DNA of 64,000 nucleotides from Dongia mobilis. Its GTDB lineage: Bacteria; Pseudomonadota; Alphaproteobacteria; Dongiales; Dongiaceae. The stretch covers positions 421,064-485,063 of the forward strand of contig NZ_SNYW01000007.1 in NCBI RefSeq assembly GCF_004363235.1, given 5' to 3'. Under the pieces are notes generated by a model. That model had not been told where the DNA came from. It worked only from the letters and a program-made list of their open reading frames with translations, and did not search any database. Both the position numbers and the translations under genes were made by a program. This document shows, piece after piece, positions 1 to 11,340 of the stretch (the stretch's first letter is position 1; each line of letters opens with the position of its first letter).

Positions 1-1638
1 GCCAATCTCGATTTGCACGCCCGGCTTTACCAGATCCCGGTATCGGAGCTTGCCGCCCGCCTGGACGAGGCGATGGCGCGCTTCGATCTTGTCGGTTTTG
101 GCGAGCGGACGCCGAAGGATCTGTCGCTGGGCCAGCGCCAGCGCCTGCAGCTGGCGGCCGCCTGCCTGCACAGGCCGAGCGTCCTCATCCTCGACGAGCC
201 GACCTCGGGCGTCGACCCCGAGGCGCGGGATGCCTTCTGGCGCCAGATTGGCCGGCTGGCGCGCGAGGAAGGCGTCACGATCTTTGTCTCGACCCATTTC
301 ATGAGCGAGGCGGCGCGTTGCGACCGCATCTCCTTCATGCATCGCGGCCGCGTCCTCGCAGTCGGCATGCCGGAGGAACTCGCGCAGGCCCATGGCGACG
401 GCGATCTCGACGAGGCCTTTGTGCGCCTGATTATGCGCGAAGAGGTAGAAGCGCCGCCGCCGGCGGTCGCGATCGCGCCTCGCCTGCCGCCGGCCGCAAG
501 GTGGAACCTGCCGGCTCCCCTGCGGCGCATCGGCGTCTTTGCGCGGCGCGAGGCGCTTGAGCTCCGCCGCGATACCGTGCGCCTGACCTTTGCCCTGCTG
601 GCGCCGCTGTTTCTCCTGATCTGCTTCGGCTTCGGCATGTCGTTCGACGTCGAGAACCTGCGTTTCGCCGTGCTCGACCGAGACCGCTCGCTCGACAGTC
701 GCGCCGCCATGGAAGGCTTTAGCGGATCGGCCTATTTCATCGAGGGTGACCCGATCCGGGATTTGAATGATCTTGACAGGCGCCTGCAATCAGGTGACAT
801 CCAGGTGGCGATCGAGATCCCGTCTGATTTCGGCCGTGAGCGCATGCAGGGCCTGCGGCCGCAGATCGGTGTCTTCATCGACGGCAGCTTCCCGTTCCGT
901 GGTGAGACGACGCGCGGCTACGTTCAGGGCATCGCCCAAGTCCATGCCGAGGAACTCGTCCGCCAGACTGTCGGGAGGTACGAGGTGCCGGTCGGTATCG
1001 AGCTGGTGCCGCGCTTCCGCTACAATCAGGATTTCAAGAGTGTCGTCGCCATTGTGCCCGGGATCATGATGCTGCTGCTCATGCTGATTCCGGCGATGCT
1101 GACAGCACTCGGCGTGGTTCGCGAGAAAGAGCTGGGCACGATCGCCAATCTCTATGCCTCACCCGCCGGAATCAGCGAATTCCTGATGGGAAAGCAGTTG
1201 CCCTATATCGCCATCGGCTGCTTCGCCTTCCTGCTGATGAGCCTTATGGCGGTGCCGATCTTCGGCATCTTTCCCAAGGGCAGCCTGCTGGCACTGGCGT
1301 TAGGTGTCGTTCTCTATCAGGCGGCGGCAACCGGGTTCGGCCTCCTGATCTCGGCCTTCTGTTCGTCACAGGTTGCGGCGATCTTTGCCGCCGCCATCCT
1401 GTCGGTCATTCCGGCGGTCAATTTCTCCGGCCTGCTCTACCCGACTGCGACGCTGGAGGGTGCTGCCAAATGGATCGGCCTCGGCTTTCCCGCCTCCTGG
1501 TATCAGACTATCAGCCTCGGCGTCTTCACCAAGGGATTGGAACTTGCCAGCTTCGGCAAGGAGTTCGCCATGCTGGCGGCCTTTGCCGTCGCCTACCTCC
1601 TTCTGGCGCGCCTATTCGTCCGCAAGCAGGAGCGCTGA
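1..1638 (+). CDS. RbbA/YhiH-like ABC ATPase-permease fusion, 5' end outside window
   Basis: The reading frame is open at the left edge, so the true start lies upstream; the TTG at 13 is not a convincing start. The visible part begins inside a nucleotide-binding domain: signature LSLGQRQR at about base 121, Walker B and D-loop DEPTSGVDPEAR at about 193, and H-loop STH near 290. After a linker comes an ABC-2 type membrane domain with one N-terminal helix, a long periplasmic loop and five C-terminal helices. Fusion of ATPase and ABC-2 permease is the RbbA/YhiH arrangement, in which the complete protein has two ATPase domains of about 900 residues in total. It ends one base before the partner permease gene, so the pair should form one exporter of unknown substrate. 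The HlyD-like adaptor usually encoded upstream is not visible. Confidence 0.88.
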   Translation, partial: ANLDLHARLYQIPVSELAARLDEAMARFDLVGFGERTPKDLSLGQRQRLQLAAACLHRPSVLILDEPTSGVDPEARDAFWRQIGRLAREEGVTIFVSTHFMSEAARCDRISFMHRGRVLAVGMPEELAQAHGDGDLDEAFVRLIMREEVEAPPPAVAIAPRLPPAARWNLPAPLRRIGVFARREALELRRDTVRLTFALLAPLFLLICFGFGMSFDVENLRFAVLDRDRSLDSRAAMEGFSGSAYFIEGDPIRDLNDLDRRLQSGDIQVAIEIPSDFGRERMQGLRPQIGVFIDGSFPFRGETTRGYVQGIAQVHAEELVRQTVGRYEVPVGIELVPRFRYNQDFKSVVAIVPGIMMLLLMLIPAMLTALGVVREKELGTIANLYASPAGISEFLMGKQLPYIAIGCFAFLLMSLMAVPIFGIFPKGSLLALALGVVLYQAAATGFGLLISAFCSSQVAAIFAAAILSVIPAVNFSGLLYPTATLEGAAKWIGLGFPASWYQTISLGVFTKGLELASFGKEFAMLAAFAVAYLLLARLFVRKQER

Positions 1639-1639
1639 G

Positions 1640-2767
1640 ATGAGGCTGTGGCTGCGCAACGTATTTCGCCTGGGCCTGAAGGAGATGGCCGCCTTGGCCA
1701 AGGATCCGGTGCTGCTGGGCCTGATGGCCTTCGTCTTTACGGTTTCGGTCTATACCGTGGCGCACGGCGTGCGCACCGAGGTGCGCAATGCGGCAATTGC
1801 CGTGGTGGACGGCGATGGCTCGCAGCTTTCCCGCCGCATCATCGAGGCGCTGCAGCCACCCTACTTCCTGCGCCCGTTGCTGATCGACCGGCATGAGGTG
1901 GACGCCGGGCTTGACCGAGCGCTGTTCACCTTCGCCCTCGACCTGCCGCCCGGCATGGAGGCCGATCTGCTGGCCGGCCGTACCCCAATCGTCGGGCTTG
2001 CCGTCGATGCCACCGCGATGACCCAGGCCGGCATCGGCACGCGCTATATCAGCGAGATCGTCAGCCGTGAAACCGACGTCTTCCTCGGGCGACACAATGT
2101 CGCCGAAAGCCTGCCGGTGGAACTCGTCATCCGCGCCTATTTCAATCCCAATCTCGACTCCGCCTGGTTCATGGCGGTGATGCAGGTGGTGCAGAACATC
2201 ACCATCCTGTCGATCATCCTGGTCGGGGCGGCCGTGATCCGCGAGCGCGAACGCGGCACCATCGAGCACCTGCTGGTAATGCCGGTGACCGCCTCGGAAA
2301 TCGCCGCGGCCAAGATCTGGGCCAATGGCCTTGTCATCCTCTTCGCCGTCGCCCTGTCGCTGCATTTCGTGGTCAATCTCGGCCTCGGCATCCCGGTGGC
2401 GGGCTCCAGGCTGCTGTTCCTCGGCAGCGCTGCCTTCTATCTGTTCGCCACGACGGCGATGGGCATCCTGCTGGCGACCTTCGCCAATTCGATGCCGCAA
2501 TTTGCCCTGATGGCGATTCCCTGCTTCGTGGTGATGAACCTGCTTTCGGGGTCGACCACACCGGTTGAATCCATGCCGCTGTTCTTCCAGATAGTGATGA
2601 AGGGACTGCCCTCGACCCATTTCGTGGCACTGTCGCAGGCGGTGCTATATCGCGGTGCCGGCATCGACGTCATCTGGCCGCAATTGGCGCTGATCGCCTT
2701 CCAGGGAAGCGTCTTCCTCGCCCTGGCGCTCGCCCGCTTCAAGGCGATGCTGGCGCGGCAGGCCTGA
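1640..2767 (+). CDS. ABC-2 type permease, YhhJ-like
   Basis: A 375-residue membrane protein starting at ATG 1640, immediately after the TGA of the ATPase-permease fusion, so the two are translationally linked. It has the ABC2_membrane_3 layout: one N-terminal helix (about residues 25-45), a long extracytoplasmic segment of about 150 residues, then five or six helices in the C-terminal half. The conserved cytoplasmic stretch RERERGTIEHLLVMPV, typical of this family, follows the second helix. It is probably the second permease half of a drug or polysaccharide exporter of the YhiI-YhiH-YhhJ kind. The longer frame extending back to 1373 overlaps the upstream gene and is not used. Confidence 0.87.
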   Translation: MRLWLRNVFRLGLKEMAALAKDPVLLGLMAFVFTVSVYTVAHGVRTEVRNAAIAVVDGDGSQLSRRIIEALQPPYFLRPLLIDRHEVDAGLDRALFTFALDLPPGMEADLLAGRTPIVGLAVDATAMTQAGIGTRYISEIVSRETDVFLGRHNVAESLPVELVIRAYFNPNLDSAWFMAVMQVVQNITILSIILVGAAVIRERERGTIEHLLVMPVTASEIAAAKIWANGLVILFAVALSLHFVVNLGLGIPVAGSRLLFLGSAAFYLFATTAMGILLATFANSMPQFALMAIPCFVVMNLLSGSTTPVESMPLFFQIVMKGLPSTHFVALSQAVLYRGAGIDVIWPQLALIAFQGSVFLALALARFKAMLARQA

Positions 2768-2770
2768 GCA

Positions 2771-4960
<2,190 letters not shown>

Positions 4961-5030
4961 GTCCGGTTTATACCAAGCAAGGGGCGGGAGCGATCAAGGG
5001 CCCGTCCCGCTATATGGGCATGCGCCACGG

Positions 5031-5429
5031 TCAGAGCAATTGCAGGAATATGACAACCAGCCCCGCCATGGAGACCAGCCAGAGACCGGTGCGCAGCCAG
5101 GGAATCCCGATCAAATAGACGATGGCATAGGCCATGCGCGCCCAGAAGAAGAGCTGTGCGCCGAGGGCGGTCATCTCGTTGGCGCGCCCGGTGACATGCG
5201 CCACCAGGACAAGTGCCGCAAACAGCACCAGATTTTCCAGCATGTTGCGATGGGCGCGGCCGGCGCGGCCGGCGAAGCCGGTGGCCGCCGGCAGGTTGTC
5301 GCGATTGCCGGCCAGCGCGGGCAGCCCGACCAGCGGCGCCCTGGCGCTGGCTGCCACCAGCATCTGCACCACGCAAAGGGCGACCGACCAGACGAGCAAG
5401 GTGAGGTCGAGGGAAAGTGGAACCGGCAT
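5031..5429 (-). CDS. MAPEG family membrane protein
   Basis: A 132-residue protein with four hydrophobic helices and the MAPEG-family pattern: [21 protein letters not shown] between helices 1 and 2, where an Arg/Asn-rich loop binds glutathione in the eukaryotic enzymes. Bacterial members are mostly uncharacterised membrane proteins. The start at 5429 is chosen because GGAGG sits seven bases upstream; the frame extends to 5498 but lacks a ribosome site there. It lies 70 bases downstream (on the opposite-strand map) of uvrB and is transcribed in the same direction, but no functional link is evident. Confidence 0.85.
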   Translation of the reverse strand: MPVPLSLDLTLLVWSVALCVVQMLVAASARAPLVGLPALAGNRDNLPAATGFAGRAGRAHRNMLENLVLFAALVLVAHVTGRANEMTALGAQLFFWARMAYAIVYLIGIPWLRTGLWLVSMAGLVVIFLQLL

Positions 5430-5504
5430 GGCAAGCCTCCTTGAAGCGGGATGCGATACGCTCAGGCTAGGCCCGGCGCCGAGTCGCCGGGAAATCACGC
5501 CTCC

Positions 5505-6275
5505 TCACGCCAGCTCGGTCACGGGGCGGAGATCCGGCGTCGGCCAGTCCCCGAGATCGAATTCTGGATAATAGCGCCGCAGCATCCGGCACACATAAGG
5601 ATAGAGGTTGTCGAAGCCGAGTGCCGCCTCGCGCAAGGGGCCGGCAAAAAAGGGGGTCAGGATCGCGGCAAGGATGCCGCAGGCGGTCGCGTCGGTGCCG
5701 CAGGGCTTCTCGCCCAGCAGGAAGGGCCGGTCTGCCAGCAGGACGGAAAAGCTGTAGAGCGAGCGGGTGGCCAGGAACTGGATGTCTTCCTCGCTGTGAC
5801 GACCGATACCATGGGCGTGCAACTCGCTCGCCACTTCGGCCTGTGCGTGGGCGCGCCGCTCGTCACGCGAGGCGTGCGGTGTTGCTCCGATCATCTGGGC
5901 AGGTCCGCGGGCGAAATTGACGGGATCCAGCCATCGCATGCGCAAGGCGGCCCAGCCGAGATGATCCTCCAGCAGGCGCTCCACGGCCCAGGCCATGGCC
6001 CGGGCGGCAAGGTCGTGGCCGACGTCAAAATCGATTCCGTAGGACCACTCCAGATGCTGCCGGATGAGGGTGGAATCCGCGATCACGGCCTGGCCATCGC
6101 GGATATAGGGCAGCTTGCCTTTCGGCGCCTTGGCAAAACCATGGCAATCCTTCCTGTAGGGCAGTCCGGCCATGCGCAGGTGGATCTCGCTTTTCATGGC
6201 ATAGGAACTGGCTTCGGGCAGGCCGAAACCGGGGCCGGCGGCGTAAAGAATGATGGGCGTTTCCGGGTACAGCAT
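5505..6275 (-). CDS. glutathione S-transferase family protein, FAXC/metaxin-like
   Basis: A 256-residue protein with an N-terminal thioredoxin-like domain and an all-helical C-terminal domain. The segments [27 protein letters not shown]-like [10 protein letters not shown] and IADSTLI match the GST subgroup related to eukaryotic failed-axon-connections and metaxin proteins, rather than classical GSTs. The substrate is unknown. The start at 6275 has a GGAGG-type ribosome site; upstream codons in the same frame run into the divergent regulator gene. The divergent arrangement with a WYL-domain regulator at 6391, 115 bases away, suggests shared control. Confidence 0.85.
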   Translation of the reverse strand: MLYPETPIILYAAGPGFGLPEASSYAMKSEIHLRMAGLPYRKDCHGFAKAPKGKLPYIRDGQAVIADSTLIRQHLEWSYGIDFDVGHDLAARAMAWAVERLLEDHLGWAALRMRWLDPVNFARGPAQMIGATPHASRDERRAHAQAEVASELHAHGIGRHSEEDIQFLATRSLYSFSVLLADRPFLLGEKPCGTDATACGILAAILTPFFAGPLREAALGFDNLYPYVCRMLRRYYPEFDLGDWPTPDLRPVTELA

Positions 6276-6390
6276 ATCTGCCTCCTGACGGCGGGCGCGA
6301 GCCGAAGCTTTACTGCCAACCTGCTGCCAGCCTAGTGTCAGCAGCGAACGAATGGGGAAAATCGCCCCGGAACAATCGTGGGGATCAACC

Positions 6391-7089
6391 ATGCGTCGCG
6401 CGGACCGCCTGTTCCAGATCATCCAAATCCTGCGTCGCCACCGGCAGCCGGTGACGGCCGCCACCATTGCCGCCGAACTGGAGACTTCGCAGCGCTCGGT
6501 CTATCGCGACATCGCCACGCTGATGGCCCAGCGTGTGCCCATCCGGGGCGAGGCGGGGGTCGGCTATGTCCTGGAAGACGGCCATGACATGCCGCCCCTG
6601 ATGCTGACGGCCGACGAGATCGAGGCCGCCGTCCTCGGGGCAAAGCTGGTGGCCGGACGCGGCGATGCGGGCTTGGCGCGCGCGGCGCTGGACCTCATCG
6701 CCAAGATCGCCGGGGTGGTGCCGGAGCACCTGCGACCCATCGCGCTCGACCCGGCCAGCATCGCGCCGCCGGGTCGAGCACTGCCGGCCGACCGGATCGA
6801 TGTCGGCCTAGTGCGGGCCGCCATCCACAATGCGCGTAAGCTGAGGCTCGACTACCGCGACGAAGTGGGGCGGGAAACGGTTCGCACCGTCTGGCCGATC
6901 GCCATCGGCTATCTGGAATCGGTGCGCCTGCTGATTGCCTGGTGCGAACTGCGCAATGACTTCAGGCACTTCCGGACCGACCGCATCGCCAGCCTGACGG
7001 TGCTCGATACGCGCTTCACCGCCCGGCCGGCGGCGCTCAGGGCGCGCTGGCGCAGGACACTGGATGCGACGCATCCGACGTCGCCCTAA
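6391..7089 (+). CDS. YafY-like HTH-WYL transcriptional regulator
   Basis: A 232-residue DNA-binding regulator. Residues 5-55 form the HTH_11 helix-turn-helix (QPVTAATIAAELETSQRSVYRD), followed by GYVLEDG, the wing characteristic of YafY/DeoR-type proteins. The C-terminal part (about 140-215) is a WYL domain, which in other members senses nucleic-acid or small ligands. The start ATG 6391 is chosen because it begins the MRRADRLFQII helix typical of family N-termini. It is divergent from the GST-like gene, its most likely target, and stops 16 bases before the convergent DUF2189 gene. Confidence 0.9.
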   Translation: MRRADRLFQIIQILRRHRQPVTAATIAAELETSQRSVYRDIATLMAQRVPIRGEAGVGYVLEDGHDMPPLMLTADEIEAAVLGAKLVAGRGDAGLARAALDLIAKIAGVVPEHLRPIALDPASIAPPGRALPADRIDVGLVRAAIHNARKLRLDYRDEVGRETVRTVWPIAIGYLESVRLLIAWCELRNDFRHFRTDRIASLTVLDTRFTARPAALRARWRRTLDATHPTSP

Positions 7090-7105
7090 GCGCCGACCCG
7101 GCCCT

Positions 7106-7984
7106 TCAGCTCGCGCCCAGGACCGCGCGATAGAGATGCCAGGTGGCGTGGCCGAGCAGCGGAATCACCACAATGAGCCCGATGAAGAGCGGCAGCGAGC
7201 CCAGCATCAGTCCGACGGCGACAATCAAACCCCAGACCGCCATCGGCAGCGGATTGGCGGCCACGGCCCGTACCGAGGTGCGGATCGCCGTGCCGAGGCC
7301 GATATCGCGGTCGAGGAGCAATGGGAACGAGAACACGCTGATCGCCATGGCGAAAAGCGCAAACAGGAAGCCCGCGCCGATGCCGATGCCGATCATGGCC
7401 CAGCCGGCGGGCGTGGTGAAGACCGCCGCCAGGAAGGCGCCAACGGCGCGCGGCGGCTCGGCTCCCAGGGTCGCCGTCTGGATGCCATAGGCGGTAGCGA
7501 TCCAGACAAGGAACAGGGCGACCAGGATCAAGCCGAGGCCGATGATGGCGCCGAGATTGGGCGCCTTCAGCACCGCCAGAGCATTTACCCAGGTGACCGC
7601 ATCGCCCTTTTCTCGCAGGCGGCTCATTTCATAAAGGCCGATGGCCGCGAACGGGCCCACCAGTGCGAAGCCGGAAGCGAGCGGGAACAGCATCGCCATC
7701 AGCTGATAGCCGAACAGGAAGCGGGCGACGACGATGCCAATCAGGGGATAGATGACGCACAGGAATATGACGTCGGTACGGTAGGCGCCAAAATCAGCCG
7801 CCGCTCTCGCAAAAATGTCGCGGAAACTGGCGATTTCGATCCGGCGCACCGGCAGGGCCCCGGGGATGTCGCGCTCGCGCGCCTCGGCATGCTCCCAGGT
7901 CCTGCCAACCGCGTCCAGCGCCGCGACGGCATGCTTGCACTGGTCCCAGCCCCACTCGATGGGGTTTCTGATGGTCGTTGCCAT
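7106..7984 (-). CDS. DUF2189 domain integral membrane protein
   Basis: A 292-residue protein starting at 7984, with GGGAGGG just upstream. About 45 soluble N-terminal residues (IRRIEIASFRDIFARAAADF-like region) are followed by six hydrophobic helices. The segment YPLIGIVVARFLFGY and the later LLLDRDIGLGTAI are typical of DUF2189, a family of alphaproteobacterial inner-membrane proteins of unknown role that often sit near cytochrome oxidase or regulator genes. Nothing nearby suggests a specific function. It converges with the WYL regulator. Confidence 0.85.
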   Translation of the reverse strand: MATTIRNPIEWGWDQCKHAVAALDAVGRTWEHAEARERDIPGALPVRRIEIASFRDIFARAAADFGAYRTDVIFLCVIYPLIGIVVARFLFGYQLMAMLFPLASGFALVGPFAAIGLYEMSRLREKGDAVTWVNALAVLKAPNLGAIIGLGLILVALFLVWIATAYGIQTATLGAEPPRAVGAFLAAVFTTPAGWAMIGIGIGAGFLFALFAMAISVFSFPLLLDRDIGLGTAIRTSVRAVAANPLPMAVWGLIVAVGLMLGSLPLFIGLIVVIPLLGHATWHLYRAVLGAS

Positions 7985-8264
7985 GGTCACCCTCCCGACA
8001 ATGTGGAAGCGGCGCGGCTCCGTGGCTCGGCCATGTCGCGGTCCGGCGCATTGCCGGCCGGCGACGGGGGAACCGCAGTCCGATACCGATAAGCATACGC
8101 CGGAGCCGCGCCCTTGTCTGCGGGCAGGCCACCGCAAAAGAATTTCGGGGCAGATTGATTGACATTTTCCGCGTCCGGCCCAATTTTCGCGGGCTTGCGC
8201 CGGGCGCCGGGTCGCGCCAGTCAGGCAAATGTCAGCAAATCCCCGGGGGAGCGGGAAATACATC

Positions 8265-9008
8265 ATGTTGGAATTGTTGAGCGATCCGCAGGTGATCCTG
8301 AGTTTTCTGACACTCGCGGCGCTGGAAATCGTGCTTGGCATCGACAACCTCCTATTCGTGCAGATCGTGGCATCACGCTGCGCCCCGGAAAAGCAGATGG
8401 CGGCGCGCCGGATTGGCCTGCTGCTGGCGCTCGGCACGCGGCTGTTGCTGCTGGCCTCGATTGCCTGGGTGGCGGGCCTGACAACGCCAATTCTTACCCT
8501 GGACTGGTTCGGCGCCGAGCATGCCTTCGATCTTTCCTGGCGCGATATCATCCTGCTGGGTGGCGGCCTGTTCCTGCTGGCCAAGGCGACGACCGAGATT
8601 CACCATCATATCGACGGGTCGGGAGAGGGGCCGAACAAGGCCGGGCGTTACCTGACCTTCGGCGCGGCGATCTTTCAGATCGCCATGCTGGACATCGTCT
8701 TTTCGCTGGACAGCGTCATCACCGCGGTCGGCATGGCCCAGCATCTCTCGGTCATGGTGACGGCCGTCGTCGTCGCCATGGTGGTGATGATCCTGGCGGC
8801 GCAGCCGGTCGGCGAGTTCGTCGACAAGCACCCGTCGGTCAAGGTGCTGTGCCTCTCCTTCCTGCTGCTGATCGGCATGGCGCTGGTGGGCGAGGGGCTG
8901 CACTTCCACATCCCGAAAGGCTACCTCTATTTCGCCATTGCGTTTTCGGCGCTGGTGGAGGGCATCAACATGTGGGCGAAAGCTCGTCGGGTGCGCCGGG
9001 GCGTCTAG
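8265..9008 (+). CDS. TerC family membrane protein
   Basis: A 247-residue integral membrane protein with seven predicted helices and the two acidic TerC motifs: LEIVLGIDNLLF in helix 1 and DIVFSLDSVITAVG in helix 4. Asp residues in these motifs are thought to bind metal in TerC/Alx-type exporters, which handle manganese or calcium and protect exoenzymes or tellurite-stressed cells. A His-rich loop HHHID lies between them. The ATG at 8265 is preceded by a GGGGGAGCGGG purine tract. It converges with the sugar-type binding protein gene, leaving three bases between stops. Confidence 0.92.
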   Translation: MLELLSDPQVILSFLTLAALEIVLGIDNLLFVQIVASRCAPEKQMAARRIGLLLALGTRLLLLASIAWVAGLTTPILTLDWFGAEHAFDLSWRDIILLGGGLFLLAKATTEIHHHIDGSGEGPNKAGRYLTFGAAIFQIAMLDIVFSLDSVITAVGMAQHLSVMVTAVVVAMVVMILAAQPVGEFVDKHPSVKVLCLSFLLLIGMALVGEGLHFHIPKGYLYFAIAFSALVEGINMWAKARRVRRGV

Positions 9009-9011
9009 CGG

Positions 9012-10121
9012 CTAGTCGCCCAGCTGATCGAGGATGCGCTCGAGCGAGAAGTCGTAGCCGGCCGCGCCGCGCTTGAAGATGTGGAACGGTATGCGCCGCC
9101 AGTCGCGATCAGCCAGCCGCGACAGGAAGCGCTCGACATTGTCGCCGTCGATCTGGGCCATCTCGAAGCTTGCATCGCCGATCGGCTGGCGCGAGCCGGG
9201 CGGCTTATCCAGATAGTCGCTGATCATCACCATCGCCCAGGCCCCGGCAAGGAAATGGCCGCCATCGGTCGCAACCATCCGGTTCTGCCGGACCAGATCG
9301 ACCGCCTCCGGCGACCAGTTGAGGCCGACAATGCAGATGTCCCTGCCGGGGACGAGGCCGCGTTCCTCGACCACAGCCAGGGCGCCGATTGCCAGGGCAT
9401 CGTTCGCCGCCCAGATGCCGGCCGGCGCGATTGAATGCGCCGCTGCCCAGTCCAGGTAGTTGCGGGTCAGGCGGTCGGCATCCGGCGCCTGCCAATTAGT
9501 CTGATAGTGCCGGTCGACCACGACATCGTGGGTGGCGTTGAGTGCGGCGTGCATGCCCGCTGTCCGCTCGAGCGAGGCCGGGGTGCGGCCGTCGCCGGAG
9601 AGGACCAGAACGTGGTGCTTGCCACCGGCCATGTGCGCCGGCTGATCATTCATGCAGCGCGACAGGGATTGCGCCATGCGCAGTCCGGCGCCGCGATTGC
9701 TGGGGACCAATGAACCGATCCAGTGCGGGTATTTGACCCCGGGTGCACCCATCTCTTGCGCCTGCTGTCCGACAAAGGCGTTGAGCAGCATCAGAACGCT
9801 GATGCCGGCTTCATTCGCTGCCTTGACGATGTCGGGAGCTGCCTGGAACTCGTTCACCAGGATCAGGATATCGGGCCGTTCTTCGCCTTTGATTGCGGCA
9901 AGTCCCAGCCGGATCATGGCCTGGGCGTCGCGTTCGGCGTAGTGGACATCGAGGTCATAGCCGAACTGCTCGGCGGCGGCCCGCATCGTGTCGGTGACCG
10001 CCGGCCAGAAGAATTCGTCCTGCTTACCGGGATTGATGAAGACTATCCGCGTCTCGGCGAGAGCGGTGGCACTCAGAGCAACGAGGAAGATTCCCGTCGC
10101 CAGCAGCAATCGAATGGGCAT
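9012..10121 (-). CDS. periplasmic sugar-type ABC substrate-binding protein (orphan)
   Basis: A 369-residue protein with a Sec signal peptide (MPIRLLLATGIFLVALSATALA, cleavage after ALA). The mature part has a type I periplasmic-binding fold: TRIVFINPGKQDEFFWPAV at the start, ILILVNEF and IWAANDALAIGAL further on. This is the ribose/autoinducer-2 binding-protein family (Peripla_BP_4). No cognate ATPase or permease lies beside it, so it may serve a transporter elsewhere or present a ligand to a sensor. It starts 23 bases downstream of the patatin gene on the same strand and is probably cotranscribed with it. The start at 10121 is set by the signal peptide. Confidence 0.88.
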   Translation of the reverse strand: MPIRLLLATGIFLVALSATALAETRIVFINPGKQDEFFWPAVTDTMRAAAEQFGYDLDVHYAERDAQAMIRLGLAAIKGEERPDILILVNEFQAAPDIVKAANEAGISVLMLLNAFVGQQAQEMGAPGVKYPHWIGSLVPSNRGAGLRMAQSLSRCMNDQPAHMAGGKHHVLVLSGDGRTPASLERTAGMHAALNATHDVVVDRHYQTNWQAPDADRLTRNYLDWAAAHSIAPAGIWAANDALAIGALAVVEERGLVPGRDICIVGLNWSPEAVDLVRQNRMVATDGGHFLAGAWAMVMISDYLDKPPGSRQPIGDASFEMAQIDGDNVERFLSRLADRDWRRIPFHIFKRGAAGYDFSLERILDQLGD

Positions 10122-10144
10122 GAGCGGGTCGAAAAGCCTTAAAA

Positions 10145-11236
10145 TCAGCCGAACTTCTCCGCCAGGTCGATGGTGCTTTCCCAGCCGATGCGTTCGAAAT
10201 TGTCGGTGATCCATTTGTCGGCCGTCTCATACCCCAATTGGTGGAGATGTTCCAGAAAGGCGCGTTCGGTATTCATTTTGCTGAGGGCACCCATCTCGGC
10301 CAGTTCGGCCTCGGCGCTGATTTCATGGAAGCGGACGGCAGTATAGCGGTCGTTCTGCAATTGGCCGCTTTCGATCAGGCGGGTGATGGTGGCGAAGCCC
10401 TCCATCTCGCGGACGAGACTGGAGTTGAAGGTCATCTCGTTGATTCGGTTCAAGATGTCGCGGGCCGAGAGCGGCACGTCCGGACGGTTCATCGGGTTGA
10501 CCTGGACGATGACGACGTCACTGCTGTCGCATTCGTGGATCAGGGGATGGATGGCCGGGTTGCCGAGATAGCCGCCGTCCCAATAGTGCTCGCCGTCGAT
10601 CTCGACCGCTTCGAACAGCAGCGGCAGGCAGGCCGAGGCCAGCAGTGCCTCGGCCGAGATTTCCGGCGTGCGGAAGATTCGCGAGCGGCAGGTACGCACG
10701 TTTGAGGCCGTGACGAACAGCTTGACCTCGGGATGGGCGCGCAGGTTGTCGAAGTCGACCAGGTCGCGCAGCAGAGCACCCAGCGGATCGACCCGCATCG
10801 GGTTGAGTTGCAGCGGCGAAAAGACGCGCGTGACATAATCCAGCCAGACGAAACTGGGATCGCCGTCGACGTTCCAGTCGGACAGGCCGGCCCCCGGCAT
10901 TCCAGGAACACCGCGCGGCAGGGTGCGCGGGAGCGGATTAAGCTGCGAAACGCCCATCCAGAAAGCCTGCAGCGCGTCGATGGCGCCCTGGCGCTTGCCC
11001 TTCAGGAAGCCGTCGGCGAAGACGGCCGCATTCATGCCGCCGGCGCTGGTACCGGAGAGGCCGTCGATATAGATGCGCGGCTCGCTGATCAGGCGATGCA
11101 TCACACCCCAGGTGAAGGCGCCATGGGCGCCGCCGCCCTGCAGGGCCAGGCTGATATGCTTGACGCCGGGCCGGGTCGCGCGGCGCGGCCGTGCCGCAGC
11201 ATCGCCGGAAGGCGTCATCCCGTCGTTTCCATCCAT
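10145..11236 (-). CDS. patatin-like phospholipase
   Basis: A 363-residue serine lipase-like protein. The oxyanion-hole motif GGGAHGAF (34-41), the nucleophile elbow GTSAG (Ser64) and the catalytic Asp motif DGGYLGNP (Asp220) are all present, so the Ser-Asp dyad is complete. Bacterial members cleave acyl chains from membrane lipids; no signal peptide is seen, so a cytoplasmic or membrane-surface role is likely. The start is uncertain: ATG codons at 11281, 11236 and 11218 all precede the domain and none has a strong ribosome site. It lies downstream of the MocR regulator gene and upstream of the orphan binding protein on the same strand. Confidence 0.9.
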   Translation of the reverse strand: MDGNDGMTPSGDAAARPRRATRPGVKHISLALQGGGAHGAFTWGVMHRLISEPRIYIDGLSGTSAGGMNAAVFADGFLKGKRQGAIDALQAFWMGVSQLNPLPRTLPRGVPGMPGAGLSDWNVDGDPSFVWLDYVTRVFSPLQLNPMRVDPLGALLRDLVDFDNLRAHPEVKLFVTASNVRTCRSRIFRTPEISAEALLASACLPLLFEAVEIDGEHYWDGGYLGNPAIHPLIHECDSSDVVIVQVNPMNRPDVPLSARDILNRINEMTFNSSLVREMEGFATITRLIESGQLQNDRYTAVRFHEISAEAELAEMGALSKMNTERAFLEHLHQLGYETADKWITDNFERIGWESTIDLAEKFG

Positions 11237-11340
11237 GGCTTCTACCGATCCGGGCCAGTAATGGCGGATTGCCAGCGGCATTTATGCCGCAAACATGGTT
11301 TAAATTCGATGAAGCGCGGAGGAGGATGCACGACAGAGGC

